Of a stretch of DNA of 64,000 bases, positions 1-11,257 are shown one piece after another. The translations under genes and the position numbers were made by a program. Within the stretch, counting starts at the first letter, position 1. Every line of letters begins with the position of its first letter. The notes beneath the pieces are model-generated. The model did no database searches. It was not told where the DNA came from and worked only from the letters and a program-made list of their open reading frames with translations. Source of the stretch: Nageia nagi (lineage: Eukaryota > Pinophyta); NCBI GenBank assembly GCA_050084985.1, contig JBITNC010000001.1, positions 81,406,001 through 81,470,000 of the forward strand, read 5' to 3'.

Positions 1-32
1 ACAAGGCCCAATAAATTTTTAACAAGATGCAG

Positions 33-400
33 TGGATGTTTGTACTTGGTTCTTATAAACCGAATGTTGTGGTTTGTGCATACTATCTTGAAGGAGCTTT
101 GAACTTCACTGCAAAAATATCCATAAGCCCTAAATCAGGTGTGTGGATGTGTGTAGTTGGTAATTGTAAATTGAATATTGTGGTTCATGCAAGCTATCTT
201 GAGTGAGCTTTGAACTTTAGTGCTAAAATACCCATAAACCTTGAATTGGGTGTGTGAAAGTGTCTACTTGGTGCTTATAAATCGAATGTTATGGTTTGTG
301 TAGGTTATCTTGAGGAAGCTTTCAACTTCACTACTAAAATACCCATAAACCTTGAATTGGATGTTTGCATATGAGCACTTGGTGCTTGTAAATATTATGG
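33..400. repeat. 111-bp tandem minisatellite
   Basis: At least three head-to-tail copies of a unit are visible. The anchor 'acttggt' (or 'agttggt') recurs at 44, 155, 266 and 377, an exact 111-bp spacing. Each unit continues through 'tataaa..gaatgttgtggtt', 'atcttga..gagcttt.aactt' and 'aaaat.cccataa.cc'. Copies differ by scattered substitutions. The array may continue left of the window. Confidence 0.85.
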
Positions 401-440
401 TTGTGAGTATCATGAGACATAAGATCTGAGATTTTTTTAA

Positions 441-780
441 CAAGATGTATAGCACAAATACAGTTTCATAGTTTGCAATGATTGCATGATGTAACAAAAT
501 GGATTTTTAAAAATTAAAGGGTCGTAGACATATGAAAAAATGTGTAAGAATAACACAAAATCTTGTATTTATTTAACAATATGCATGATGCAAATAAAAT
601 TTAAGAGTCTGCAATGATTGTGCAACACACAAAATGGGTTTTCTGAAAATTAAAGGCCCATAAATATGTGAAACATATGGAAGATTAACATGAGACTTAG
701 GATTTGTTTGACAAGATGCATGGTGAAAATACAATTTTATGATTTACAATGTTTACAGGATTCACGAGTTTTCTAAAAGA
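441..780. repeat. 135-bp tandem repeat
   Basis: A second repeat lies directly after the 111-bp array. 'caagatgtat', 'caatatgcat' and 'caagatgcat' start at 441, 577 and 712, a spacing of about 135 bp. Shared blocks include 'ttgcaatgattg' and 'aaaatggrttttytraaaattaaagg'. A fragment of the same unit, 'caagatgcag', also sits at 22, left of the 111-bp copies, so the two repeats are interleaved. Confidence 0.75.
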
Positions 781-904
781 ATGCAAAAAAATATAAAGCA
801 CATATATTCAGAATGTAAACAAATACAAGCTCACAAATGAATAATACAAGGTTACATACTAAAATACCTATTATCGCCTTGTCTTCCCATGTTCCCCTTC
901 ATCT

Positions 905-1092
905 TGCCTCATCTCCTCTCTAGTCTCACCTCCTCTCCTCTCATAATCCCAAATGCCCCTCTCTTCCTCCAAACCCCTCATCTCATAAAACTCAAAATGA
1001 CAAGAACATTCCTCTCCTCTCATAATCCCAAATGCCCCTCTCTTTCTCCAACACCCTCAGCTCGAAAAAACTCAAAATGAAGAGAACATTCC
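905..1092. repeat. Two copies of a 79-bp CT-rich unit
   Basis: The block 'tcataatcccaaatgcccct' occurs at 941 and 1020, followed in both copies by 'ctctt.ctccaa..cc' and 'actcaaaatga.aagaacattcc'. The stretch is strongly pyrimidine-rich on the plus strand. The open frames crossing it are explained by the low-complexity composition. Confidence 0.7.
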
Positions 1093-1140
1093 AAGTACAC
1101 CTAAGCTCACCACATGTGCCTTTTTTATTTTTTTTCTTTT

Positions 1141-2703
1141 CACTAAGTGGCGCATTTTTGTCGCCTCATTAATATTTTTGGAGGCGGTTATAAACCACCA
1201 CTTAAAATAAAAATTGGGGTGGTTAAAAATCATCGCTCACAAATTGCCTCAAATTACCCACTTCTAATGTCCTTTTTTTATCTAGTGCATGCACGGTTTA
1301 TCAAACATCATACCATTATTATGCATAGGTCAGGAAATAGAGAGAGGAAAATGATTTAAGCCCAATTTGTGAGTATCATTAGTGAATTATTTAATATTTA
1401 TTGTTTGAAAATATATAGTTAGATATTTTTGTATAGTACTAATTAAATATGTATTTGCTTGTAATATGTCACTTATGATCGATTCATTGACAAGAATGAA
1501 AAATATTATAGGATTACATTTAGCTTCAAAGAGTTGAGAGAAAGGGTATATGGGGAGGTAAGTAATCATTAGTATTTATGTATTTTTATTTAATTAATTT
1601 ATTAGTACGTTATACGCATATAAGTAACATTTATTTTCTTATTACTTGCAGGTGAGTACTTAAAGACACATAGGGATTTGTGAGACTAAATCTCAAGATA
1701 GATCATGTTGATGTGGAGATGGTCAAGTAGGTTCCTATTCATGAGCCTAAGTTCGATCGTAGTGGTAGCACTAATAGTTATTCTATTGGTGATGGTAGTT
1801 CGAGTTTTTGTGGTAGTGATCAATAGGGTGGTGATCATAGGGAGTTTAGTAGTAATGATGATGATGATGATGATTTCACCCATTCTCTTAAGGAAGATAT
1901 TGAGTCAGTATAGCAACCACTAATAGTTCCTTATGGAACTTTGTTAACTTTGTATATATATTGTTAACTTCTTATGTAGTGATGATGTTTATTTTGTTGA
2001 CGTTTTATACGTAAATACAATTTTATGCTTTTGGTACAAATTTATATTCGAATACAATAATTTGTATTTTATATTAATTTTTTATTTAGTTAATTTAATT
2101 CAACAAATCAAATTAATTTTGAAAAATATGAAATTGTATTATAATATTATTATAATTTGTAATAAAATTAATTAAAATAATCAAAATTTAATAAATTTAA
2201 TTAAAATTTAGTAAAATTATCTATTATTATAATTTTTTATCAACAAATCAAAATTATTATATTCAACATTTCTGGAAAATTATTTTTTAAATTTATAAAT
2301 ATGGAAAAGAAATTAAAAATTGAGGTACACCGTTATTTGCAACGCAATGTAAGATGTTATTTGTGTCGTAAAAAATATTATTAACGATGTAGTAAGCGAC
2401 ATAAACTTCTATGATATTGTTAATTTACTTATGACATAATAAGCGATGTTGTCAGGGACGTAAACTAGTTGTAATTTAAGATGCGGATAATGATGCAATA
2501 AAACACTGCATAAATGATGCAAATATTAAACAAAGACGTGGTTTCAAAAAAACGAAATCCAGTAAATGATGCAATAAGAGATGCAGGTTATGACGTATTA
2601 CTTTGCATCGTATATTGGATCCTAAAAAGTGAACAAAAAATTAAAAATAATACATTGGGAAATGACACAATACGTGATGCAAAAGACGATTTATTTAGTA
2701 GTG
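1141..2703. mobile_element. Possible non-autonomous CACTA-like DNA transposon
   Basis: The left end begins 'cactaagtggcgcatttttg'; the right end finishes 'ttatttagtagtg', whose reverse complement starts CACTACTAAAT, a typical CACTA terminus. Subterminal DNA carries short rules such as 'gaggcggttataaaccacc' on the left and repeated 'gatgcaataa/gatgcaaa' and 'gacgta' words on the right, as CACTA elements often do. Between 1500 and 1930 there is an exon-like stretch with an aspartate run, flanked by a plausible GT-AG intron (about 1558-1651). No clear 3-bp target duplication was found (ttt left, aca right), so the left boundary is uncertain. Confidence 0.4.
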
Positions 2704-3299
2704 ACACTGAACATCAGCATGAGTAGTACATTCACGTCCTCACATGTTCTACCAACTATAACAAACCATCAATTTGAGTTAAAATACAAATAAATAAGAA
2801 AAATTCTATAAAAGTTATTAATTTATCACATTCTGCCTGTGTGTAGTACAGGTTGGTGTGTTGCATACTGGTTGGCTAATCGGTAGGTGGTTGGATGAGG
2901 TTGGCTAGTTCACCTGTTGGTTTGAATTAGTCGGACCTATCCTTGCGAACTATGAAGGGCTCAAAACTCCAACAAAAAATAAAATTAACTAGGGCCTTTC
3001 TTCATCATTGGTCTTGCCTACTTAATCCATATTTGTAACATCATGTTGCTCAAATTCACCACTAACTTATGATTGGTAAACTATATTAGGCTTATGGAGC
3101 TCATATCAAGGCTCATATGCACTAAGCTTAAAATTAACAAGAATGTCTCAAACGAAATTTTCAATTAGCTCAAGTCTTATCATCATAATTTACAAAATCA
3201 AGGTTATTAAAGAACATAAGGTATGTCTCACAACTTTACTTGCTATTTTATAAGCGTTTGATAAATGTTATCAACAATTAGTTTTCTTAAAAACTTTTA
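2704..3299. other. No gene seen
   Basis: AT-rich sequence with no coding signature or repeat that I recognise. Confidence 0.5.
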
Positions 3300-5950
3300 C
3301 AAACTAGAAGAATCTATTCTTTCATGATTTCCTTGTGATTATACTAATTGAATATTTTGAAATATAGAAAATCGATGATGATCGATATCTATCTCTTGAA
3401 TATATTTATGACGCTCTCTCTCAGATGACCCATGATAAATCCCTATATTTGGATGGATTTCCTATGAAATTTATAAATCACTAAGGATATAGTGGATCTA
3501 AACTTGCTTCATGTTATCAAAAAATCATGGCTATTAGTTCCATTAGCCTTATTATTAATAAAGAAATTATTAAGTTCATTCCCAACTCTAGGGATCGAAA
3601 ACTCATTACTAATTGAAGCTTGATAATTTTGCTACATATTTCATCTAATATTATCGCCAAAGATTTATTTCTCTATGAGAACCATACTACCATTGATTAT
3701 TAGACCAAAGTAAGTAAGTTTTATTTGCAATATAGATGTATTCTTCATAACATTTTGATTTTTTGGAAAGGTATGGAGTGAGCTAAGGAATCCAATCAAC
3801 CTTATTTGTTTATCAAGATTTACTTTAAAAAGCATATAATCATTCTAAATGGTATTTTATTCTTGCCATGCTCAAATCTTTGGGCTTTGGTGTAAAATGT
3901 TGTTAACTTAGTCAAAATACTTTTTGTCAATGCTTTTGTTGTACTAACTCTAAACACATTTCAATTATAAGTTATATGGTTTTTTTCTCTATATATATTA
4001 TCTAAGGTTATCCTTTCCCCCCTATCTTTATGTTCTTGTTGTTGAAGGTTTCAATTACTTTATGGCTCATCACATTTTCCTTATTATATAATCAAAGAAA
4101 TTTCTCTTTCCAACAACCATTCTAGAGTACTTAATGACCACTTTGTATATGATTCTTTCCTTGCTTTAGTATAAGAAGAAATATTTTTCAAATAAAAATT
4201 AGAATTCAATTTATAAATTTTTTTATCAAGCCTCTAGCTTAAGAATTTAATGGCATAAAATTCTATGTTACTACCAATCTGATTCTCCTCTTCCTAAGTA
4301 GTTTCCTCAATTCCAATTAAAATGGATTCTTGCAAGATAAACATTTTAATTCCTTGGCATTTTCTTTGCATTCCAGGATTTTCCTTTGATTTTTTTAAAA
4401 ATATGTTATCTAACATATGGAATCTAAACGATCTTATTGTACTACTAAGAAATATTTTTTGGTTTGCAAATTTCAAGTTTATTTAAGATATTGGCTAGAA
4501 CTTGTGTGTATAATTCTTCCTGTTAGGTTCCTCTAAGGCTTATTATCAACATTTGAAAAAGTTGTTTAATGATTTTCTATAGTCAAGTTTTGCTACAATT
4601 TATTGCTTTCATAAAGTTGCTTAGGACATATATTGTCTTCTTAAGCAATTTGAAGGAATGTGTATTTTATATTATAATAGTTATTAATGTAAGACACTTT
4701 ATGCTGAATGGATTATTTGAGCTAATAACAATAATATAGCCTTGAAAATTCTCATCAAGCACTATATTACTTTTGATTTTCTTTATGGATAAAAAGAGTA
4801 TAAAGGGATGGATTTCCCTTCTATTTTTCTTCCCTATGTGCCTATCAAGATAAGCAAGTCCTTTATCATTGAAAGTATTTAAAAAGCTTGGGAAGTAATT
4901 AAACCATGGCTTCTCTAGAAAGGGGATTCTTTTAGGAATGAATTATCAATTAATTCTTTTAATTTTTGGTTGTACCCTATTTTAACTTTATAGGGAATTC
5001 CTTTGCTCAATTCCCTTGGATTCATACGAAAAAAAATCTACAAATAAGGGATACACATAGTAGTTATCTTTTTGTTGTTACTTTATTAAGAATTTTTACC
5101 ATGATAAAATATTAAGTCTACTTTAAATTTTGTTATTTCAAATATGGAGAATTTTCATGCAAGAAAATAAAATGTACTTATCACCATGTTCTATAAATCA
5201 ATGTCTTCTCTCAATGACCTTCATGGAAATATTTGTGATGGTACCATAACACACTAATTCTTAAGTATAAGACCTAAATTGGTTATTCATCACTCTCCAC
5301 ACATGTTCCTATGGTTGTAAAACTAAATGAGTGATAGGGTATCTCCTCACCCACTTTCATTTAGGCTTCATATTTATAAAACTTACAACTTATTAGTTAG
5401 AACCAAAACATGCCTTTTTTTCTTAGAGTTTATTTTTTAAGGTCATACAATTGGTAAACATTTGCAATACTTTGGTGAATCTAATGCTACTTACACTTTC
5501 TATTATCCTCTAGAAGATCTCAAAGATCTTTGCTAGAGTTAAACTAATATTTAGGATGTCTAGAGGTGGATGTTTTCATTCTTTTAGCCTTTCCTCCCCC
5601 ATTAGTTTATATGATAATAAATTCATTTAGGTAATCCTCTTCACCTCCCCCTTCTCTTTACAGAAACTTGGTACTTGTCTAGGATTAACATTATTTTCTT
5701 ATTATGGGAAGCTATAAATGATAATATATTTTTTCATGCCTATGATACACTTTATTTTACTATGTTTGATAAAGTGTGAATTATTTTTTATGTGCTATTG
5801 TAGTTTTTAATCCAAATTAATAAAGTGGTTATGGAGATGGCTCATCTACAAACCCTCATTGGTAATTGGAGGAATACTACATGCTTTATTATTAGAGTTC
5901 CTTTTGAGCATTCGCTTCCCAAATATAGCTCTTGACAATTAAAATATTAA
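3300..5950 (+). pseudogene. L1-type LINE ORF2 relic (reverse transcriptase to C-terminus)
   Basis: This is a dead copy of a plant L1 ORF2, the reverse transcriptase that copies LINE RNA at the target site. Reading through stops and frameshifts shows family blocks in order: 'DGFPMKF' near 3450, 'SRDRKLITNW' near 3590, 'ILIFWKGMEWA'-like near 3750 (Trp read as stop), 'KAYNHSKW' at 3829-3852 after a one-base frameshift, 'ILAMLKSLGFG' near 3880, 'YVLVVEGFNYFMAHH' near 4030, and a decayed FADD-type catalytic motif near 4145 ('FVYDSFLALV'). The C-terminal region, including an AWEVIKPWLL-like segment near 4890 and decayed Cys-rich text, continues to about 5950. The endonuclease domain and ORF1 are absent, as expected of a 5'-truncated LINE. 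The right end is approximate and no poly-A tail or target duplication was identified. Confidence 0.8.
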
Positions 5951-6223
5951 CATTTTTCTCTCAGCAAGTGTTCCCAACATCATTTGTTGGCACTCTTCAT
6001 TGAGAGTTTTAGATGACCCTTTAGTAAGACTAGATAAACTCCTCGTATTTTTTGGTTATTTCTTTGATCAAGAATAATGAGTCTATTGTTGCTAGGTAGA
6101 ACATACAACCAAAGGATACATATATTATCTTTGGATGAGTTGTTGAACCCTTTAAACTAATTTGATGAATATGGATGAGAAATCTCTCCCTCAAAGGATC
6201 CACCTCAATTATAATTAGGCCGA

Positions 6224-6950
6224 GAGGCATAACTACAATGATAGCCAAGGGGTGGAGGTGGGGAGCCAAAATATCACGTTGTCTATCTTGTCATAAACAT
6301 TTGGTCAACTATTTTGATTTTATTAAAATTTTAATACAAAGTTGACTATACTAATTTTAATAAATATTTTTTTATATATAAATGAAATGTTTAATAAATT
6401 TCAAATCATAAAATAAAATTAATTAGAATTCAACTATGTAACCATTTACTATATCCAAGATAAACATCTCGGGAATTATATCTCTTGGCATTTCTTGATA
6501 TATAAGTGAGGCGTAACTACAATGGCAGTCAAAGGGGTGGGGGTTTAGGAGCCAAAATATCGCATCACCTGTTCGGTCATAAACATTTGGCCAACTATTT
6601 TGATTTTATTAAAATTTTAATACAAAATTGATTATATTAGTTTTAATAAATATTTTTTATATATAAATGAAATGTTTAATAAATTTCAAATCACAAAATA
6701 AAACTAATTAGAATTCAGTTATATTACCATTTGCTATATGCAAGATAAACATCTCGAAAATTATATCTTTTGATGTTTCTTGATATATAAGGGGTTATAT
6801 CAAAGCTAGTAATTATGTTGAGAGGCATTCCTCAGTTGCAACCAACCAGGGGTTAGAGAGCTTGAATGTCACGTTGTCCATTTGATCAACTATTTTAATT
6901 TTATTAATATTTTAACACAAAGTTGAATATATTAGTATTTAAAAATTAAC
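6224..6950. repeat. 284-bp tandem repeat, two full copies and a decayed third
   Basis: Copy 1 begins at 6224 ('gaggcataactacaatg') and copy 2 at 6508 ('gaggcgtaactacaatgg'). Both continue with 'gagccaaaatatc', 'tcataaacatttgg.caacta', a long shared AT-rich block, 'agataaacatctcg' and 'tgatatataa'. A third copy starts near 6822 ('gaggcat') and is recognisable through 'tgtca.gttgtcca' and 'aactatttt.attttatt' to about 6950. Confidence 0.85.
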
Positions 6951-7405
6951 CTCTAATAAGGAAAAGAGAAAATATATTATTGAATTTTAAATTTACATTT
7001 ATTTAATTTTAGGATATCAATTTTAAATTTTATCAACACATATTTTTTAAATTTAGTAACTTTTTATTCATCTAATAAATTTTGGATTTTGTATAAAAAA
7101 TTTCTTTAATTTATTTTATTAAAAAAAAGGTTTAGATGATTTGAAAGAATGATTGATTAAAAGTTATTAAATATAACTATACTAAGAAATAAGATAAACT
7201 AGTGATATCTCTAGGTGTTTTTTATATATATAAGAAGGTTAGATAAAAACTAATTTATATAATTTAAGGAAACCTTTATGATCTCATCATAATTGATTAT
7301 CTTGATTAATGTCTTTTTATTAACAATTATCAAATTATCCCTTTTTATCTTTATTTAAATATGCTTAAATAAAATTATTATATCAATATATCTAAATTAT
7401 TATAT

Positions 7406-7408
<3 letters not shown>
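6951..7408. other. AT-rich spacer, no gene seen
   Basis: Very AT-rich DNA with no repeat structure or coding signal that I can support. Confidence 0.5.

Positions 7409-7462
<54 letters not shown>
7409..7462. repeat. (AT)27 microsatellite
   Basis: An uninterrupted run of AT dinucleotides about 400 bp upstream of the start codon of the VAN3-binding-like gene. Confidence 0.98.
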
Positions 7463-7464
<2 letters not shown>

Positions 7465-7730
7465 CCAAATTATAGTTAAACATAATACAGACACTTAAAC
7501 AAACCCAAATGTATGCTTGGAATCTGTGCTTTAGATAAACACATCTCACATTTCCGATGCATTTTACAAAACATTGTCTTGCTTTTGGACAAATTGGTTA
7601 AATTGGTCGTTCTGTATTTCGTCTTGTTTACACTTTGACTGACAGACCCTTCACGACACGAAATAGATCGTTACTCCACAGTGTTGAGGCGCCTGCATGC
7701 ATTTATGATGAGCCCCTCCCAACCGCATGC

Positions 7731-7737
7731 TTATAAG
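7731..7737 (+). promoter_or_regulatory. Candidate TATA element of the VAN3-binding-like gene
   Basis: 'ttataag' lies about 125 bp upstream of the chosen ATG in a stretch that is markedly less AT-rich than the flanks. 'gcatgc' words occur just upstream (near 7696 and 7724). The position fits a plant core promoter with a 5' leader of about 95 nt, but this is inference. Confidence 0.35.
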
Positions 7738-7859
7738 ACAAGTCATGGTCTTCCATCTCTGCAACCCAGCTTTTCAAGGCTGTTAAATTTGTAATATGGG
7801 CTGTCCACTGTACTGAAAGTAAGGTAGATCAGTAAAAGTGAAGTTAAGCAAGAAAGGAG

Positions 7860-9708
7860 ATGGAAATGAGTTTGGAGAATATTGGAGAAGAGGATGAATG
7901 TTTGGGTTCAATGCCTGAATGCCCAGAAACTCCTAAAGAGCCCATGGAGTTTTTAGCCCGGTCATGGAGTGTTTCGGCATTGGAAGTTTCCAGAGCCTTG
8001 ACGCCATTGATGGAGCAGCAAAAGAAGATTGCAGATCCAAATGATGGTTTGAAGGGAGATGAAGAGGAACCCCTTCAATGGCCTACATTTTCTTTTGGAT
8101 CTCTTCAGGGAGCTTCTTGCATGGAGAGCATTGTTTTGAACACAGTGAGTTTGATTCAATTTGTGACTGGGTATTTATATTTATGATAAGATGATTTTTG
8201 CTTGATTGGATTGTGTTGCTGTGGATTTCAGTTGAAGGGGAAGACTGCGAGGAGGTGGATCAAGGACAAAAAGGTCAAGAGAAAGGAGGAGCAAAGAGCT
8301 CACAATGCACAAGTTCATGCTGCCATGTCTGTGGGAGGAGTTGCAGCAGCAGTGGCTGCAATTGCTGCTGCATCAGGTCATAATCAGAACGAGAACGAGG
8401 ATCAGCAGCCCAATACCACCATGGCTGTAGCTTCTGCTGCTGCTCTTGTTGCATCTCATTGTGTAGAAATGGCCATGTCTATGGGAGCAGATCCTTCTAA
8501 AATGGCTTCTCTTCTCAATTCTGCTGCCAATGTCAAGACTCCTGGGGATGTCATCACTTTAACAGCAGGAGCAGCCACAGGTATTGATATCCTCTTTGAA
8601 ATAGATTGATCCCTGCAGTGATTGAATAGAGATGGGGACAACAATGTGTTTCGTTTTTTTTGTCTCTTAGAGTAGAGGGTGTTTTGATTTTCCTCTAGAA
8701 CCATGTGTTTGTAAACTTCCAACATTACCAGAACGCCTTGACGTTTCTTGCATTATGATTTGAATAGGAGACATGGGAGCATGTTATAGTTTAACTATGG
8801 CCTAAGTTTCTTGAATTTAAATTTTGAATGGTTTATGATAACAGCTCTGCGTGGAGCTGCAACTCTGCAGGCAAGAATTGCAAGGGAAGCACAGGCCAAT
8901 CCTGCAATTATTCCATTCGACAAAGGCTCCAATACAAGCCCAAGCCCAAGTCCATCCATGGGGCCAAGTAGAGAGCTGAGTGAGTTGGGAATCTGTAGTC
9001 AGGATGTTCTAGCTAAAGGCTGTGAGTTGCTAAAACGCACAAGAAAAGGTAGTTTCCATATTCAGATCACATCTTTTTCATGTTATTGTCTCTTTATCTT
9101 TACTTAAGCAGGAAATGACATGATATTGTTGGTTGAAAGTAGGGGCTTTTCACTGGAAAATGGTGTTTGTGTACATCAAAAACGGTCAGGTAAGAAAAAT
9201 ACCATGATGTCCATTATGGTTGTCATTCCCATCGCATGAAACCTATAATCATTCCATTGAAGGTGGTACCGTACTTATAGCTTCATGAGTAATTGCAGAG
9301 CATGAATATAGACTTCATGTTGTGGAACAATGCAGGTGGTGGTGAAATTGAAGAGCAAGCACATGGGTGGCACGTTTGCAAAGAAGAGAAAAAGTAGGGA
9401 GGTTCTCAAGCTTTACTGTGATCAATCTCATTCTCTATTCATTCATGTTTTGGAGTATATTCTTTTTTATATACATGATGCTAATTCTGGTAAAGCTATA
9501 TGCTATGATGATGGCAGTTGTAGTATATAAGGTTCATAAAGAGCTGCCTGCATGGCCTGACAGGGAAGAAAGGGAGGAGAGATGTCACTTTGGTATTGAG
9601 ACAGCCACTGGAGTGATCCAGTTTGAATGTGGGAATAAGAGAATACACCAGATATTCACTCAAGGGATTGAGTATCTCCTTTCTCTAACACGACCTGATA
9701 CTCCATGA
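7860..9708 (+). CDS. VAN3-binding protein / FORKED-like, six exons
   Basis: Exons 7860-8144, 8232-8580, 8845-9048, 9143-9189, 9336-9393 and 9518-9708 join in frame to 1134 nt (377 aa plus TGA); all five introns (87, 264, 94, 146, 124 bp) are GT-AG. Residues 22-42 carry the family signature [21 protein letters not shown]. Exon 2 opens with [14 protein letters not shown], then has an Ala-rich segment and the end of the auxin-canalisation (DUF828) domain; exon 3 continues with [16 protein letters not shown]. From about residue 280 ([12 protein letters not shown], then [14 protein letters not shown] and [13 protein letters not shown]) the C-terminus is the PH-like domain. In Arabidopsis this family binds the ARF-GAP VAN3/SFC at trans-Golgi/endosome membranes and helps PIN-dependent auxin canalisation and vein continuity; that role here is inferred. 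Family members I know are around 400-500 aa, so this is a short but complete-looking member. No stop or frameshift disrupts it, unlike everything around it. Confidence 0.93.
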
Positions 9709-9937
9709 ATAACAGTTAATGAATCTGGAAGGAGACTTAGTATTTTGCCCTGAAAGGCTGCAGAGTCAAATGTAATCAGACAAAAACTGAATTTACAATA
9801 TTTATTAAATTATATACTAACATTTACTTTTGTCATCCATTCATTCCCTCTCATATTTAACATTATCGAATCTGCTTGTGAACATAGATTGGTAAAGTGT
9901 ATTGTTTCCACTTTTATAGTTCTATTTTATCTGTGCA

Positions 9938-10260
9938 GGTTTGGATAGTAAGATCTAAGAAAGGTAATAGTATTTAATAGATTAGGTGATTTTTAAGATA
10001 GTAGGGGTACATAATAGATTAGGTTAGGATTGTGATATTTGATATTTAAGATTTTAAGGTTTGGATAGCAAGTTTTAAGAAATATTTAATAGAGTTCAAT
10101 TGATATTTAAGAGATTAGGTTAGGATAGTGATATTTGATATTTAAGAGATAAGGTTTGGATACCAAGATTTAAGGAAAGTAATATTATTTGATAGATTAG
10201 GTTTATGATTGGTATTTAAGAGATTATATCTATACAAAAATATTTAAGAGGGATGATAGC
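9938..10260. repeat. Degenerate tandem repeat of about 95-120 bp
   Basis: The phrase 'ggtttggata..aagat' recurs at 9938, 10058 and 10153, and 'gatatttaagagatta/aggttaggatagtgatatttga' recurs between. It starts about 230 bp downstream of the stop codon of the spliced gene and may lie beyond its 3' end. Confidence 0.65.
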
Positions 10261-11257
10261 ATTATAAAGGTAATTTTTATTTTATTTTTAAGTTGTTGTT
10301 TATTTATTATAATTTTATTTATGTTTTAATACAATTTTATTTACTCATCATGTAGGGGCAAGAATACTTGAACCTAAGTCTCCCTTAAAATGTTTCCTTC
10401 ACTTTCTTAACTCTCTAAATATTATCATCAATCTATTATAATAATTAATTAAATTTACTATTTAATCAACTTTGAATTAATAATCTAAAATAATTAATTG
10501 GATTTTATTATTTAATCAACCTTGAATTAAGATTTTTTATTTCTTTTAATATTCATGTATTATATATAATGTATATAAATATATTATATTTATTAAAATT
10601 TTCTACTAAATTTAATATAAATACATAATAATTTTTTAAAATATTTTAATGATAAAAAAATATTAAATAAAAAATCATAAGATGATGGGATCTTTAATTT
10701 TATATTTAAAATATCAAAAAAGTAAATATTTAAATTATAAATTTTTAACAAAGATCAAGATATATTTAATGAAAATTAATTAAGTACTAAAACCTATCTA
10801 ATTAACACAATACACTATGATAATGGTAAATATATGGAAATAATACACAATGAATATTCTTTTATAAACATTATAAATTTTGAAATAACATCATAGGATT
10901 AATATCATATATTTTTTACATTCATATTAGAAGTTCTTATAATGATGAGTTTGTCAAAAATCATTATAGTACTTTTTAAAAATTCTAATAATTTTTGTTT
11001 ATTTAGTTCTAGTTTTAGTCTTTACGAATAATAACCTTCAATAAGAGATTAATTACATGAAATATATAAATACATCAATATTATAATTCTATAGAATTTT
11101 GAAGCAAAGATAATAGATGAACTATAAAGCTAAGTGCTAAATAATCAATAATGAAAAGTTGATCTTCTTTGAATATATTTCAATTGAGTTTGATTCTTGA
11201 TATTATTGAAATATTGAATTCATAAACATCAAGGAATACCCCACAAAAATCCCAAAT
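10261..11257. other. AT-rich spacer, no gene seen
   Basis: Roughly 1 kb of very AT-rich sequence with frequent 'taatt' and 'aaatat' words. I see no coding, repeat or transposon signature. Confidence 0.5.

Noticed and set aside
33-780. CRISPR-like array
   Set aside because: Units are adjacent, diverged minisatellite copies without unique spacers, in a plant genome.
889-1080. 63-codon frame rich in Pro, Ser and Leu
   Set aside because: Comes from the CT-rich 79-bp duplication; no domain and no promoter context.
1705-1923. Hydrophobic 72-codon frame with a Met run
   Set aside because: Shadow frame over a GAT repeat; the Asp-rich frame on the same strand is the more coding-like one.
9112-9142. 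Alternative acceptor for exon 4 of the VAN3-binding-like gene at 9112
   Set aside because: It stays open but shifts the frame and loses the HWK...VYI block of the PH-like domain; the acceptor at 9142 keeps it.
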